In this document: one piece after another, positions 1 to 5,953 of the stretch
How the letters are laid out: every line of letters begins with the position of its first letter
Position numbering within the stretch: position 1 is the first letter of the stretch
DNA from: an uncultured Porphyromonadaceae bacterium
GTDB taxonomy: Bacteria > Bacteroidota > Bacteroidia > Bacteroidales > Muribaculaceae
DNA length: 5,953 nt
Assembly: GCA_947175715.1 (NCBI GenBank)
Contig: CAMWOD010000087.1
Coordinates: 1 to 5,953, forward strand
Reading direction: 5' to 3'
The notes under the pieces: generated by a model
What the model was told of the DNA's origin: nothing
The model's database searches: none
What the model saw: the letters and a program-made list of their open reading frames with translations, nothing else
Translations under genes and position numbers: made by a program

Positions 1-762
1 GCTTAGGCCTAATCTCACAGCGGGGTCCCAGGTGAGGAGGATGCGGGCGTGGGTGGTGTCGTCGCTGGTGATGATGATTTCGTCGGCGTTGTCGCCATGC
101 GAGGTGCGGCACACTGAGGCCGTCTGGCCATAGTAGGCTTCGTGCATGAAGGCGATGTCGACGCGGCGCATGGAGTTGGTGTCGTAGAAGTCGAGGTCGC
201 GGCAGTTGGCCATCAACCGGAAATACACCACGGAGTTGACATGACGGTTGGCGTCGAGGTCGGTATAAGTAAATGTGTATGGGTAGCTGGCATTGCACTC
301 TGTGGGTATCGACCCCAAACGCGGGAATGGTGCGATGGGGGCGTGAACACCATCGAGCAGCACCTCGTTGAGCCCATCGGTGCCTGTGAGGTCGCCCAGT
401 GAGCGATCGGCCAGATTGATGGTGAGCCACACCGATCGTCCGTAGGCAAACACCTCACCGTTGGCGTCGGTAAGACGGAAATCGCGCTCGGAGAAGCGGC
501 GATTGATGCTCGACACCCATGTGGTGATCTTGTAGTGCTCGTTGATTTTGGGGTAACGCAGCACTTCGATCGACAGGCGGCTCAGCACCCACGCCTTGCC
601 CTGCGGAAACAGGTCGTCATATCCTATGCCAAGATGGTTGGCATGCAGGGTGGCTATATCGATAAGCTGATGAGCGATCAGAGTCATGGGCATACGCTCT
701 TGAGCGTTACAATCGCCACCAAGCAGCTGGTATTCAGCGGTAAATTCTTTTATTTTAGACAT
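1..762 (-). CDS. Acyl-ACP thioesterase (FatA/FatB-like), 3' end cut by the window edge
   Basis: Reading the minus strand from ATG at 762 gives 254 codons to base 1 with no stop, so the C-terminus is missing or nearly so; the family is about 245-260 residues in Bacteroidota. It hydrolyses fatty acyl-acyl carrier protein in the cytoplasm, releasing free fatty acid and ending chain elongation. The protein shows the two hotdog domains of the family. The first (about 5-115) contains GKAWVLSRLSIEVLRYP (55-71) and the ITTW strand (79-82). The second (about 158-250) contains DLDANRHVNSVVYF (168-181). D170, N172 and H174 match the Asp-x-Asn-x-His catalytic set of plant Fat enzymes, and E208 in FMHEAYYGQT fits the position of the catalytic Glu; this alignment is by eye. 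The start is set by an in-frame stop (the glycosidase TGA at 790-792) ten codons upstream and by the natural MSKIKEF N-terminus. The ribosome site is weak, as is usual in Bacteroidota. The gene follows the glycosidase by 27 bp, so it is probably translated from the same mRNA. Chain-length preference cannot be read from the sequence. Confidence 0.9.
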   Translation of the reverse strand, partial: MSKIKEFTAEYQLLGGDCNAQERMPMTLIAHQLIDIATLHANHLGIGYDDLFPQGKAWVLSRLSIEVLRYPKINEHYKITTWVSSINRRFSERDFRLTDANGEVFAYGRSVWLTINLADRSLGDLTGTDGLNEVLLDGVHAPIAPFPRLGSIPTECNASYPYTFTYTDLDANRHVNSVVYFRLMANCRDLDFYDTNSMRRVDIAFMHEAYYGQTASVCRTSHGDNADEIIITSDDTTHARILLTWDPAVRLGLS

Positions 763-789
763 CTTACAGATAGTTTGCGATGCAACAAA

Positions 790-3048
790 TCAAAGTTTTC
801 GAAGTATCATACGGTCAATCAATGCGTGATTGGTGGTAAGATTCATGTTTTCATCCTCGGGGAGGAAGTCGAGAGTGATGGTAGCCTCACCTTCAGGTAT
901 TTCAACGACTACGGGATTCGACAACCCCCAGTCGTCCCAGTTGCCCACTCCGCGCTGTGGCATTACCACTGTGCCCGCTTTCTTGCCGTTGACCATCAGT
1001 GAGCGAATGGCGGCTTTGTTTTCGGTGTTGACGGGACCGTTGCCGTTGGCGTAGCGCACGTAGGCTACGTAGCGTCCGGGGATCACTCCCGCAACATTCA
1101 CTGCCACCGACTTCACCGCATGGTCGGTCTCGGCGAATCCTCCATTAGACCCTGCTATCGGAGCCTTGGGTTGGTAGGACATTTCTGCGGATGTGGGGGT
1201 GGTGATTTCGTCAACCATCTCAAGTATTAGCTCCTGACGATTAGAGAGAGGTTCGGAGGCAAACGAAGGTATTCCGGCCTCCGAATACCCTACCACCATA
1301 TACTCACCCGGCGTCGTAGCATCGAATGTGGTGCTGTGGGTTTTCCCCACTACTTCCCCATCGCGTATCACTTCATAGTAAGCGATATATTCCAGTGGAT
1401 TCCACTCCAGCACGTCACGTGCGGCATTAAAACGCGCAGCTGGTGTCCAGGGAGCTTTGGCGTTGGGCGTGCGGTTGACGCTCATTGGAGTGAACTCAGA
1501 GTTCATCACAATGCGGATATCGCCACCCTTCTTCAGCGCCTTAGCGGCGATGAAGCCATCCTTAATTTCCTTACCGTTGAATGTCATCGACTTAATGCCC
1601 GACCCATAGCCTTCTACAGTGATATTGAGCTTGGCGCCGCGGTAGTCGAAATTCTCAAGACTGCGAGTGTCGGCCAACGATTTGGGTACAAATGGTGCGA
1701 AACGCAACCCATCCTTCTCAAAATGTATACCGAACAGAATGCGATTGGTGAGAGCGAGGTTGCCCGAAAGCGACCACAGCATATTCGACGAGTTGAGTTC
1801 GGTGAAAATATCACCGTTGTCGAGATTGAAATTCTCCTTATTGGTAGCGAATAAGGCAGCCGGACGAATCACCGAACCGATAGCCTCGAGCGTACCATCT
1901 TCGTTGCCCACCTTAGCATTGGCCAGCGCCCAGTACGATGCCACGAAAGGCCACAAAGCGTTGTTGTGATAATTGGGCATGTCAGCTATCTGGGGGTAGA
2001 AGATTGCCGCACCATAGGGGGTTACAGGGTTGTTTTCGGTTATCGAGCGCTGACGGTCGGCGGGCGCAATGTCGTAGAGTATTGCCAGTGACTCGCCAAG
2101 TGTTTCGGCACGAGGATTGAGTATCGGGAAGTCGCGGCCGTAGGTGTACATGCCGTAATAACCCTTGTCATCGAGCCAAAATGTATCGTTGATGTTCTTG
2201 ACGAGCGCTTCGGCCTGGGCCGCATATTCCTGGGCGGCCTTCTTCTTGCCGAGATCCTGCGCCATCTTCGACAGAATCTCAAGCCCCGCAGCATGCACCA
2301 TGTTGGTACCCATAGCCTCACTCTGAGCGATATCGGCCGTCTGCATCCATCGGGGATAGCTCTGCTCGCGCCAGTCGATGAAAGAAGTCTCACCTTTTAC
2401 GAGCCCCTTGTCGGAGTAGGTGGTGAGCGCATCTTTTGCAAACGAACGCTCCACGATGGGATATACTTTTTCGAGCCAAGCACGGTCGCCAGTCACCTTA
2501 TATATCTCGTAGGCTGCGAGCGCCCACACCATACGGTCGGTCGATATAGGCCATGCGCCGCCCGAACCCGTATCCTGGATTATCTGCCCCTGCGGATTCA
2601 CCTTTTTCATCAGTGAAATCATCGATGCCTCGGGCTGGAGGTAGGCCATTGACAGAATTATGGAGTATGACACATCGCGGGTCCACACACCAGCCCATTC
2701 CTTACCGGTACGGAGCGTAGTGTCGGGCTCAACGGCGTTTACCATCTCGTCGAGTCCCATGTTGTACACGGCCTCGAGCAGCTTATTCGATGTGGTGAGC
2801 CGCGGATAGGCCGATATATCATTTTTCAGCTTCCACTGCTTTTCGACGGGCATATAATAATGTGGTCGGGCCGAGTAGGTCGACTGTATCTCATAGGGAG
2901 AAACCGCCCATGCCTTAAATTCGTCTTGGAATATAGTGTCGCCCTGCCATTTGTAAGCATCTGTAGCGACAATTGTAGCTGGCTGAGCAGCGACATTCAC
3001 GCTCACAGCGAGCGCTGCCGCAGCCCCAAGGATGTGTTTTATATTCAT
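790..3048 (-). CDS. Secreted (alpha/alpha)6-barrel glycoside hydrolase with C-terminal Fn3-like and CBM-like domains
   Basis: This 752-residue protein has a type I signal peptide: N-terminal MNIKH, hydrophobic 6-19, predicted cleavage after VAA at 21. There is no lipobox Cys, so it is probably periplasmic or released. Residues about 80-450 resemble six-hairpin glycosidases (MGH1-like, GH63-like or rhamnosidase-like clan), with repeated helical pairs and aromatic/acidic motifs: WTRDVSYS (122-129), GGAWPISTDRMVWALAAYEIY (starting at 163), SFIDWREQSYPRW (222-234), NNALWPFVASYWALA (362-376) and FTELNSSNMLWSLSG (415-429). By analogy with that fold, D225 or E228 may be the acid and E417 the base; this is inference. 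A beta-rich segment (about 440-515) closes the catalytic unit. Residues about 530-600 look Fn3-like, and about 605-752 look like a CBM6/CBM35-type jelly roll, with GRYVAYVRYANG (658-669), NWDDWG (703-708) and the terminal ALIDRMILRKL. The substrate cannot be assigned. It has its own promoter region (after the tRNA terminator) and is the first gene of a probable two-gene unit with the thioesterase. Confidence 0.88.
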   Translation of the reverse strand: MNIKHILGAAAALAVSVNVAAQPATIVATDAYKWQGDTIFQDEFKAWAVSPYEIQSTYSARPHYYMPVEKQWKLKNDISAYPRLTTSNKLLEAVYNMGLDEMVNAVEPDTTLRTGKEWAGVWTRDVSYSIILSMAYLQPEASMISLMKKVNPQGQIIQDTGSGGAWPISTDRMVWALAAYEIYKVTGDRAWLEKVYPIVERSFAKDALTTYSDKGLVKGETSFIDWREQSYPRWMQTADIAQSEAMGTNMVHAAGLEILSKMAQDLGKKKAAQEYAAQAEALVKNINDTFWLDDKGYYGMYTYGRDFPILNPRAETLGESLAILYDIAPADRQRSITENNPVTPYGAAIFYPQIADMPNYHNNALWPFVASYWALANAKVGNEDGTLEAIGSVIRPAALFATNKENFNLDNGDIFTELNSSNMLWSLSGNLALTNRILFGIHFEKDGLRFAPFVPKSLADTRSLENFDYRGAKLNITVEGYGSGIKSMTFNGKEIKDGFIAAKALKKGGDIRIVMNSEFTPMSVNRTPNAKAPWTPAARFNAARDVLEWNPLEYIAYYEVIRDGEVVGKTHSTTFDATTPGEYMVVGYSEAGIPSFASEPLSNRQELILEMVDEITTPTSAEMSYQPKAPIAGSNGGFAETDHAVKSVAVNVAGVIPGRYVAYVRYANGNGPVNTENKAAIRSLMVNGKKAGTVVMPQRGVGNWDDWGLSNPVVVEIPEGEATITLDFLPEDENMNLTTNHALIDRMILRKL

Positions 3049-3079
3049 ATACGCTTAAATCTTGATTAATGAGTGACTA

Positions 3080-3087
3080 CAAAAATA
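3080..3087 (-). promoter_or_regulatory. Probable Bacteroidota -7 promoter box for the glycosidase gene
   Basis: The minus strand reads TATTTTTG, a full match to the Bacteroidota -7 consensus TAnnTTTG. It would start transcription near 3073, giving a leader of about 25 nt before ATG at 3048. The matching -33 TTTG is poor: the nearest candidate is TTGG at 3103-3106, with a 15-bp spacer instead of about 19, and an A8 run (3091-3098) fills much of that spacer. A weak -33 element suggests that an activator may be needed. The terminator just upstream of this box makes a local promoter necessary for the glycosidase-thioesterase unit. Confidence 0.55.
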
Positions 3088-3106
3088 CAATTTTTTTTGA
3101 CGCCAA

Positions 3107-3120
3107 CCGATATGTGTCGG
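3107..3120. repeat. Imperfect 14-bp palindrome upstream of the glycosidase promoter box
   Basis: The plus strand reads CCGATATGTGTCGG: outer arms CCGA/TCGG are perfect and the inner bases partly symmetrical. Its centre lies about 40 bp upstream of the transcription start predicted from the TATTTTTG box, a usual place for an activator or a repressor overlapping -33. It could also be chance, because four-base arms are short. Confidence 0.3.
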
Positions 3121-3142
3121 CACATTAATATAACAAGTAAAA

Positions 3143-3178
3143 ACAATGAAAGCCCACCTCCCGGCGAGCTTTCATTGT
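3143..3178 (-). terminator. Rho-independent terminator of the tRNA-Arg gene
   Basis: On the minus strand this 36-nt segment folds into an uninterrupted 16-bp stem (two G-U pairs, the rest Watson-Crick) around the tetraloop GGGA, followed by U4 before ACUUG. It begins at the last base of the encoded CCA of the tRNA, so the outermost A-U pair overlaps the mature tRNA end. In the other direction there is no T-run, so it works for minus-strand transcripts only. It separates the tRNA from the glycosidase gene. Confidence 0.9.
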
Positions 3179-3254
3179 GGTGACTCGTATAGGATTCAAA
3201 CCTATAACCTTCTGATCCGTAGTCAGATGCTCTATTCAGTTGAGCTAACGAGCC
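3178..3254 (-). tRNA. tRNA-Arg (anticodon ACG), CCA encoded
   Basis: The 77 nt (74 plus CCA) fold into a full cloverleaf. The acceptor is GGCTCGT/ACGAGTC with one G2-U71 wobble. The D stem is GCTC/GAGC with a 9-nt loop. The anticodon stem is TCTGA/TCAGA with loop CTACGGA, so the anticodon is ACG; A34 would be edited to inosine by TadA to read CGU/CGC/CGA. The variable loop is AGGTT, and the T stem is ATAGG/CCTAT with loop TTTGAAT. The discriminator base is A73, and CCA is present in the DNA (3180-3178). The D loop AACTGAATA has G18 followed by A19, where G19 is almost universal, and the T loop has T56 where C56 is almost universal. The two changes are complementary, so the 19-56 tertiary pair could persist as A-U. 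All helices are intact, and the gene has a strong promoter and terminator, so it is probably functional. Confidence 0.96.
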
Positions 3255-3278
3255 ATCACATTTTGTCGTTTGCGGATG

Positions 3279-3309
3279 CAAAGTTACAACTATTTTCGGT
3301 AATTGCAAA
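3279..3309 (-). promoter_or_regulatory. Strong Bacteroidota promoter of the tRNA-Arg gene
   Basis: The minus strand shows TTTG (3309-3306), exactly 19 bp, then TAACTTTG (3286-3279). This matches both elements of the Bacteroidota sigma-ABfr consensus (TTTG / TAnnTTTG) with the usual spacing. Transcription would begin near 3272, leaving a 5' leader of about 18 nt for RNase P to remove before G1 of the tRNA at 3254. Confidence 0.85.
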
Positions 3310-3312
3310 CTA

Positions 3313-3329
3313 TTTTTTCAAACTTTTTT
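3313..3329 (-). promoter_or_regulatory. Phased A-tracts just upstream of the tRNA promoter (UP-element-like)
   Basis: On the minus strand two A6 runs occupy 3318-3313 and 3329-3324. Their starts are 11 bp apart, about one helical turn, and they sit at roughly -41 to -46 and -52 to -57 from the predicted start. This is where UP elements bind the RNA polymerase alpha C-terminal domains and where bent DNA stimulates stable-RNA promoters in other bacteria. The activity in Bacteroidota is inferred. Confidence 0.45.
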
Positions 3330-3367
3330 CAAAAGCAATTTTACAGGCAATCCATATAGGTAATGCA

Positions 3368-3410
3368 ACAGGCCCTAACCCGAAGTGCTGTAGCAGGGGT
3401 TAGAGCCTGT
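3368..3410 (-). terminator. Hairpin after the receptor gene, probable terminator or mRNA 3' structure
   Basis: Arms ACAGGCTCTAACCC (3410-3397) and GGGTTAGGGCCTGT (3381-3368) pair over 14 bp around a 15-nt loop. In minus-strand RNA the single irregular position is a U-G wobble, while in plus-strand RNA it would be a C-A mismatch, so the structure fits a minus-strand transcript. It starts 28 bases after the receptor stop codon. No run of U follows (the next bases are UGCAUUACC), so it is not a classical intrinsic terminator. It may stabilise the 3' end or terminate with help. Confidence 0.6.
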
Positions 3411-3437
3411 GATAATCTTGCTTTAGGTAACTGGCTG

Positions 3438-5891
3438 CTACATTCCGCCGGTTGAGCTGCTGCCGCTGTCGCGCTGCGATCCGCCCACCATGTCGTCGTT
3501 GTTGATGCTGCGGGCAGTCTTCTTGACCGATGCGCCCATCGAACCGAAACGATAACTTATATTCAGGCGCACACCTTTCAAGTGGTGGTGCAGCGTAGTC
3601 GATGTGCCGGTATAATCGCCGTTGATTGTCTCGCTTACAAATCGGCGAGTGCTGCGACCTATGGGATTATATGCCTCTACTCTCACGCTCAAGCGATCGT
3701 CCTTCAGGAAGTTGCGGCTCAGCGATATGTTCCACATCGTGCAATTTGAGAAGTTTCCTACATGATTGTAGGAGTACACGTCGTAGGGTTGACGACCGAA
3801 AACGAAGATGCCCAATTGCCCATTCAATTTCCAGGGCAAGCGCTGTGTGTAGCGTGCAAATACGAATGGTGTCCAGCGAGCCAGCTCCATGCCCTGCTGT
3901 GTGTAGCGGGTGTAGGTTATACCGCCGTTACCCATCAATGAAATCTTGGGTGTGATGGTCCACTGCACGAAACCGTTGAAGCTCAGGGCACGATAGTGTC
4001 CGATGTTGAGATAGGTGCTCACCATACGGCCATCGTCGAGATAGTTCACTCCGGTGATACCATTGTTCGACAGATCGTAGTTGGTTGAGAAGTTGAAATT
4101 GAGCTTCTGTGCGATATACATGTATGTGAGCTTCAATGAGTGGTGCATGGCCGAGTTGAGATCGGGGTTACCCATGCTCACCGATGTGGGAGTCTCATTG
4201 ACTGTAGGGTCGAGGTAGCTGATGCCGGGGCGATTGATGCGCGAGGCATAGTTGAAGGTCAGCGAGTTTCCATCGTTGATTTGCCATGAGGCGGATGCGC
4301 TGGGCACCAAGTCGTTAAGATTGCTGCTGTAACCGTTGCGGCCATCAGCGTATTTAGCCTTAAGATGCGAGTATTCGTAGCGCAGGCCTGCCCGCAACCC
4401 CACGGGGCCCAATTTGGCTGAGTATTGGGTGTAGAGGGCCGCCACATCGGTAATGTGCGAGAAATCGTTGTCGGTGGTCATTGCTCCCACATAGTCGATA
4501 TGCGACAGGGAGTGGTTGCGGCGTATGATACCTTTAGCTCCAAGTTCGATGGTATGGATTTTTCGGAACGGGCGCGTCCAGTCAAACTGAAATGTATGCT
4601 CAATAAAATTCTGGCTCATATCATTGTTGATACCACTATAGTTGACGGGCATATTCACCATGTCGTAGTATTCGGTATTCGAAAGGCTGCTATTGTGATT
4701 GGTCGAAATCTGATACGATGCATTGAGCATCTCACCCGGATTGCGCATCATGTGCTGATAGTTGAATGTGCCATCGAAGTCGAAGTAACGATTTTTGGGT
4801 GAATGATTATAGGCATTGTAGGAGTACAGCAGTGACTGGGGGTCGTACATTGCCGTTGAGCTGGTGCTACGGGTGTTGACATCGTAGATAAATCCATTTA
4901 GCTCAAGGGTGAACAGGTTGAGCGAATCAAGCTCGTAGGATGCTTCGGCGCCGAAGTAGCCCATGTTGCCTTTACCCTTCTGGTGGGTGCGGGCAGTAGT
5001 ACGGTTGCCGTTGTTGTACAAGTAATCGCTATACGACTCAAAATCCTGGCTCTTTTCATTAAGATTGTGATACCCACCATTGACCGAGAAAGTCACCTTA
5101 TCGATTTGCGAGCTAAGCCATAGATTGGCCCCGGGGATTGGGTTGAGGTTGGAAGCAGTGATTCCGGCATTGCCCATCACACCTTTAATGCTCATATTAT
5201 CAACTGTGACGATGTTGATGATGGCACCCACACCCTCGGCATCGTATTTTGCCCCGGGCTCGGTGATTACCTCGATACGCTTTATCATCGAGGCGGGGAT
5301 AGCCTTGAAGATTTCCTTGGCGTTGCTTGAGTAGCTCTTCGACGGACGTCCGTTTTTGTAAACCTGGAAGTTGGACGATCCATTGACGGTGATTGTGCCG
5401 TCGGAGTCGACCGAAAGCATCGGCACCTTGCGCAGCATCTCACTAAGATTGCTTGTCGGGGCATCGACATCGGCCTGCACGTCATAGCCCACTCGGTCGA
5501 TTTCCTTAGTCACCAACGGCCTCTGCGCCACAATCTCCACCTCGCCGAGCACATTGTAGTCGGGAGTCATGGTCACGGTGCCGAGGTTGACAGTCTCAGC
5601 CGACGAATGAGCCTGAAAATCTATCGACTTACTGGCCGACCCGATGTACGACAAGTGCAGTACATAACTGCCAGGCTGAGCAATATTTGTGACGATTTCA
5701 CCCTCGGCTCCAGCGGTACCCATAGTCACTACCTTTGCGGTATCGGCCTGTGTGGTGATTCGATAGTTGGCGTAAGCCTGGGGCTCACCCTCGGGGTTGA
5801 CAACGGAGCACTGCAGCTTGAACGCCCACACCTGGCCACAGGTAATCAGCAGAAGCATCGCTGACAACAATATTTTGAATAAGTCTCTCAT
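3438..5891 (-). CDS. TonB-dependent receptor / outer membrane beta-barrel family protein
   Basis: This 817-residue protein is an outer membrane receptor of the large Bacteroidota family with an N-terminal carboxypeptidase-regulatory-like domain and an OMP_b-brl_3-type barrel. The signal peptide covers 1-23, with cleavage after VWA; the LITC at 15-18 is a poor lipobox. Residues about 24-108 form the beta-sandwich domain. The plug spans about 115-230 and shows family hallmarks: LSEMLRKVPMLSVDSDGTITVNG (starting at 149), VYKNGRPS (177-184), IKRIEVITEPGAKYDAEG (203-220) and GAIINIVT (222-229). The barrel follows from about 231 and ends with the strand GVRLNISYRFG (about 773-783). A 34-residue Ser/Gly-rich tail beginning SMGASVKKTARSINNDD comes after it. 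Such receptors import ligands through the outer membrane using TonB-ExbBD energy; members of this subfamily usually lack a SusD partner, and none is present here. The ligand is unknown. The start is supported by the signal peptide. The upstream 62 bases are AT-rich, without a convincing promoter. Confidence 0.93.
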   Translation of the reverse strand: MRDLFKILLSAMLLLITCGQVWAFKLQCSVVNPEGEPQAYANYRITTQADTAKVVTMGTAGAEGEIVTNIAQPGSYVLHLSYIGSASKSIDFQAHSSAETVNLGTVTMTPDYNVLGEVEIVAQRPLVTKEIDRVGYDVQADVDAPTSNLSEMLRKVPMLSVDSDGTITVNGSSNFQVYKNGRPSKSYSSNAKEIFKAIPASMIKRIEVITEPGAKYDAEGVGAIINIVTVDNMSIKGVMGNAGITASNLNPIPGANLWLSSQIDKVTFSVNGGYHNLNEKSQDFESYSDYLYNNGNRTTARTHQKGKGNMGYFGAEASYELDSLNLFTLELNGFIYDVNTRSTSSTAMYDPQSLLYSYNAYNHSPKNRYFDFDGTFNYQHMMRNPGEMLNASYQISTNHNSSLSNTEYYDMVNMPVNYSGINNDMSQNFIEHTFQFDWTRPFRKIHTIELGAKGIIRRNHSLSHIDYVGAMTTDNDFSHITDVAALYTQYSAKLGPVGLRAGLRYEYSHLKAKYADGRNGYSSNLNDLVPSASASWQINDGNSLTFNYASRINRPGISYLDPTVNETPTSVSMGNPDLNSAMHHSLKLTYMYIAQKLNFNFSTNYDLSNNGITGVNYLDDGRMVSTYLNIGHYRALSFNGFVQWTITPKISLMGNGGITYTRYTQQGMELARWTPFVFARYTQRLPWKLNGQLGIFVFGRQPYDVYSYNHVGNFSNCTMWNISLSRNFLKDDRLSVRVEAYNPIGRSTRRFVSETINGDYTGTSTTLHHHLKGVRLNISYRFGSMGASVKKTARSINNDDMVGGSQRDSGSSSTGGM

Positions 5892-5953
5892 AATTAGTCA
5901 AAAATCTTAAAATTACATCTACTATTATTATTTATCACCGTAGTCGGCATATC
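5892..5953. other. AT-rich leader upstream of the receptor gene
   Basis: These 62 bases precede the receptor ATG on the minus strand. They are AT-rich next to the start, as in Bacteroidota leaders that lack a clear Shine-Dalgarno. The closest promoter-like match, TAATTTTA at 5915-5908, has one mismatch to TAnnTTTG, lacks a -33 partner and would leave a leader under 10 nt, so I do not call it. The main promoter probably lies beyond the window. Confidence 0.4.

Noticed and set aside
763..789. In-frame spacer between glycosidase stop (TGA) and thioesterase start, suggesting readthrough to a fusion
   Set aside because: The frame match has a one-in-three chance, no recoding signal is visible, and a signal-peptide glycosidase fused to a cytoplasmic enzyme makes little sense.
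535..1002. Plus-strand open frame of 155 codons spanning the thioesterase-glycosidase junction
   Set aside because: It runs antisense to two clearly coding genes, its protein has no recognisable motif, and no promoter or ribosome site precedes it.
1336..1854. Plus-strand open frame of 172 codons inside the glycosidase gene
   Set aside because: It is the antisense shadow of a strongly conserved catalytic domain, with low-complexity, family-less translation.
3066..3308. Minus-strand open frame of 80 codons in the intergenic region
   Set aside because: It translates straight through the tRNA and its terminator, so the frame is accidental.
4425..4802. Plus-strand open frame of 125 codons inside the receptor gene
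   Set aside because: It is an antisense shadow of the barrel coding region and has no independent signals.
790..5891. Receptor plus glycosidase as a polysaccharide utilisation locus
   Set aside because: There is no SusD-like protein or regulator, the receptor is not of the SusC type, and a tRNA with its own terminator separates the two genes.
5928..5951. Possible end of an upstream minus-strand gene: a frame reading YADYGDK then TAA, 36 bp before the receptor start
   Set aside because: Only seven codons are visible, which cannot distinguish coding from chance. It is worth checking against the adjoining sequence, since it would put the receptor in an operon.

Overview
The window looks like chromosomal DNA from a gut Bacteroidales organism. 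A Muribaculaceae or Prevotella/Bacteroides relative is my guess from style, since no taxonomic marker gene is present. The evidence is an 'outer membrane beta-barrel family' TonB-dependent receptor with a carboxypeptidase-regulatory-like N-terminal domain, a secreted multi-domain (alpha/alpha)6 glycosidase, and promoters of the Bacteroidota type (TTTG / TAnnTTTG). All supported genes lie on the minus strand, so the window is best read from right to left.

From right to left: (a) 5891-3438, an 817-residue TonB-dependent outer membrane receptor with signal peptide, regulatory-like domain, plug, barrel and a Ser/Gly-rich tail. (b) 3437-3255, a short intergenic region with a strong hairpin just after the receptor gene (3368-3410), then two phased A-tracts and a near-perfect promoter driving the tRNA. 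(c) 3254-3178, tRNA-Arg(ACG) with encoded CCA, closed by a 16-bp rho-independent terminator. (d) 3142-3049, the upstream region of the glycosidase gene, with a TAnnTTTG box, an A8 run and an imperfect palindrome. (e) 3048-790, a secreted six-hairpin glycosidase with a C-terminal Fn3-like and carbohydrate-binding-like beta-sandwich. (f) 762-1, an acyl-ACP thioesterase, 27 bp downstream and probably cotranscribed, running off the left edge without a stop codon.

The window therefore holds three transcription units: receptor, tRNA, and glycosidase-thioesterase. The receptor and glycosidase are surface or periplasmic functions typical of Bacteroidota, but there is no SusD, sulfatase or regulator here to make this a recognisable polysaccharide utilisation locus. 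The thioesterase is a cytoplasmic lipid enzyme whose pairing with the glycosidase is functionally unexplained.

The most unusual signal is in the tRNA. The nearly invariant G19 and C56, which form the D-loop/T-loop tertiary pair, are both changed, to A19 and U56, which would keep the pair as A-U. I see no CRISPR array, insertion sequence or obviously new defence system.
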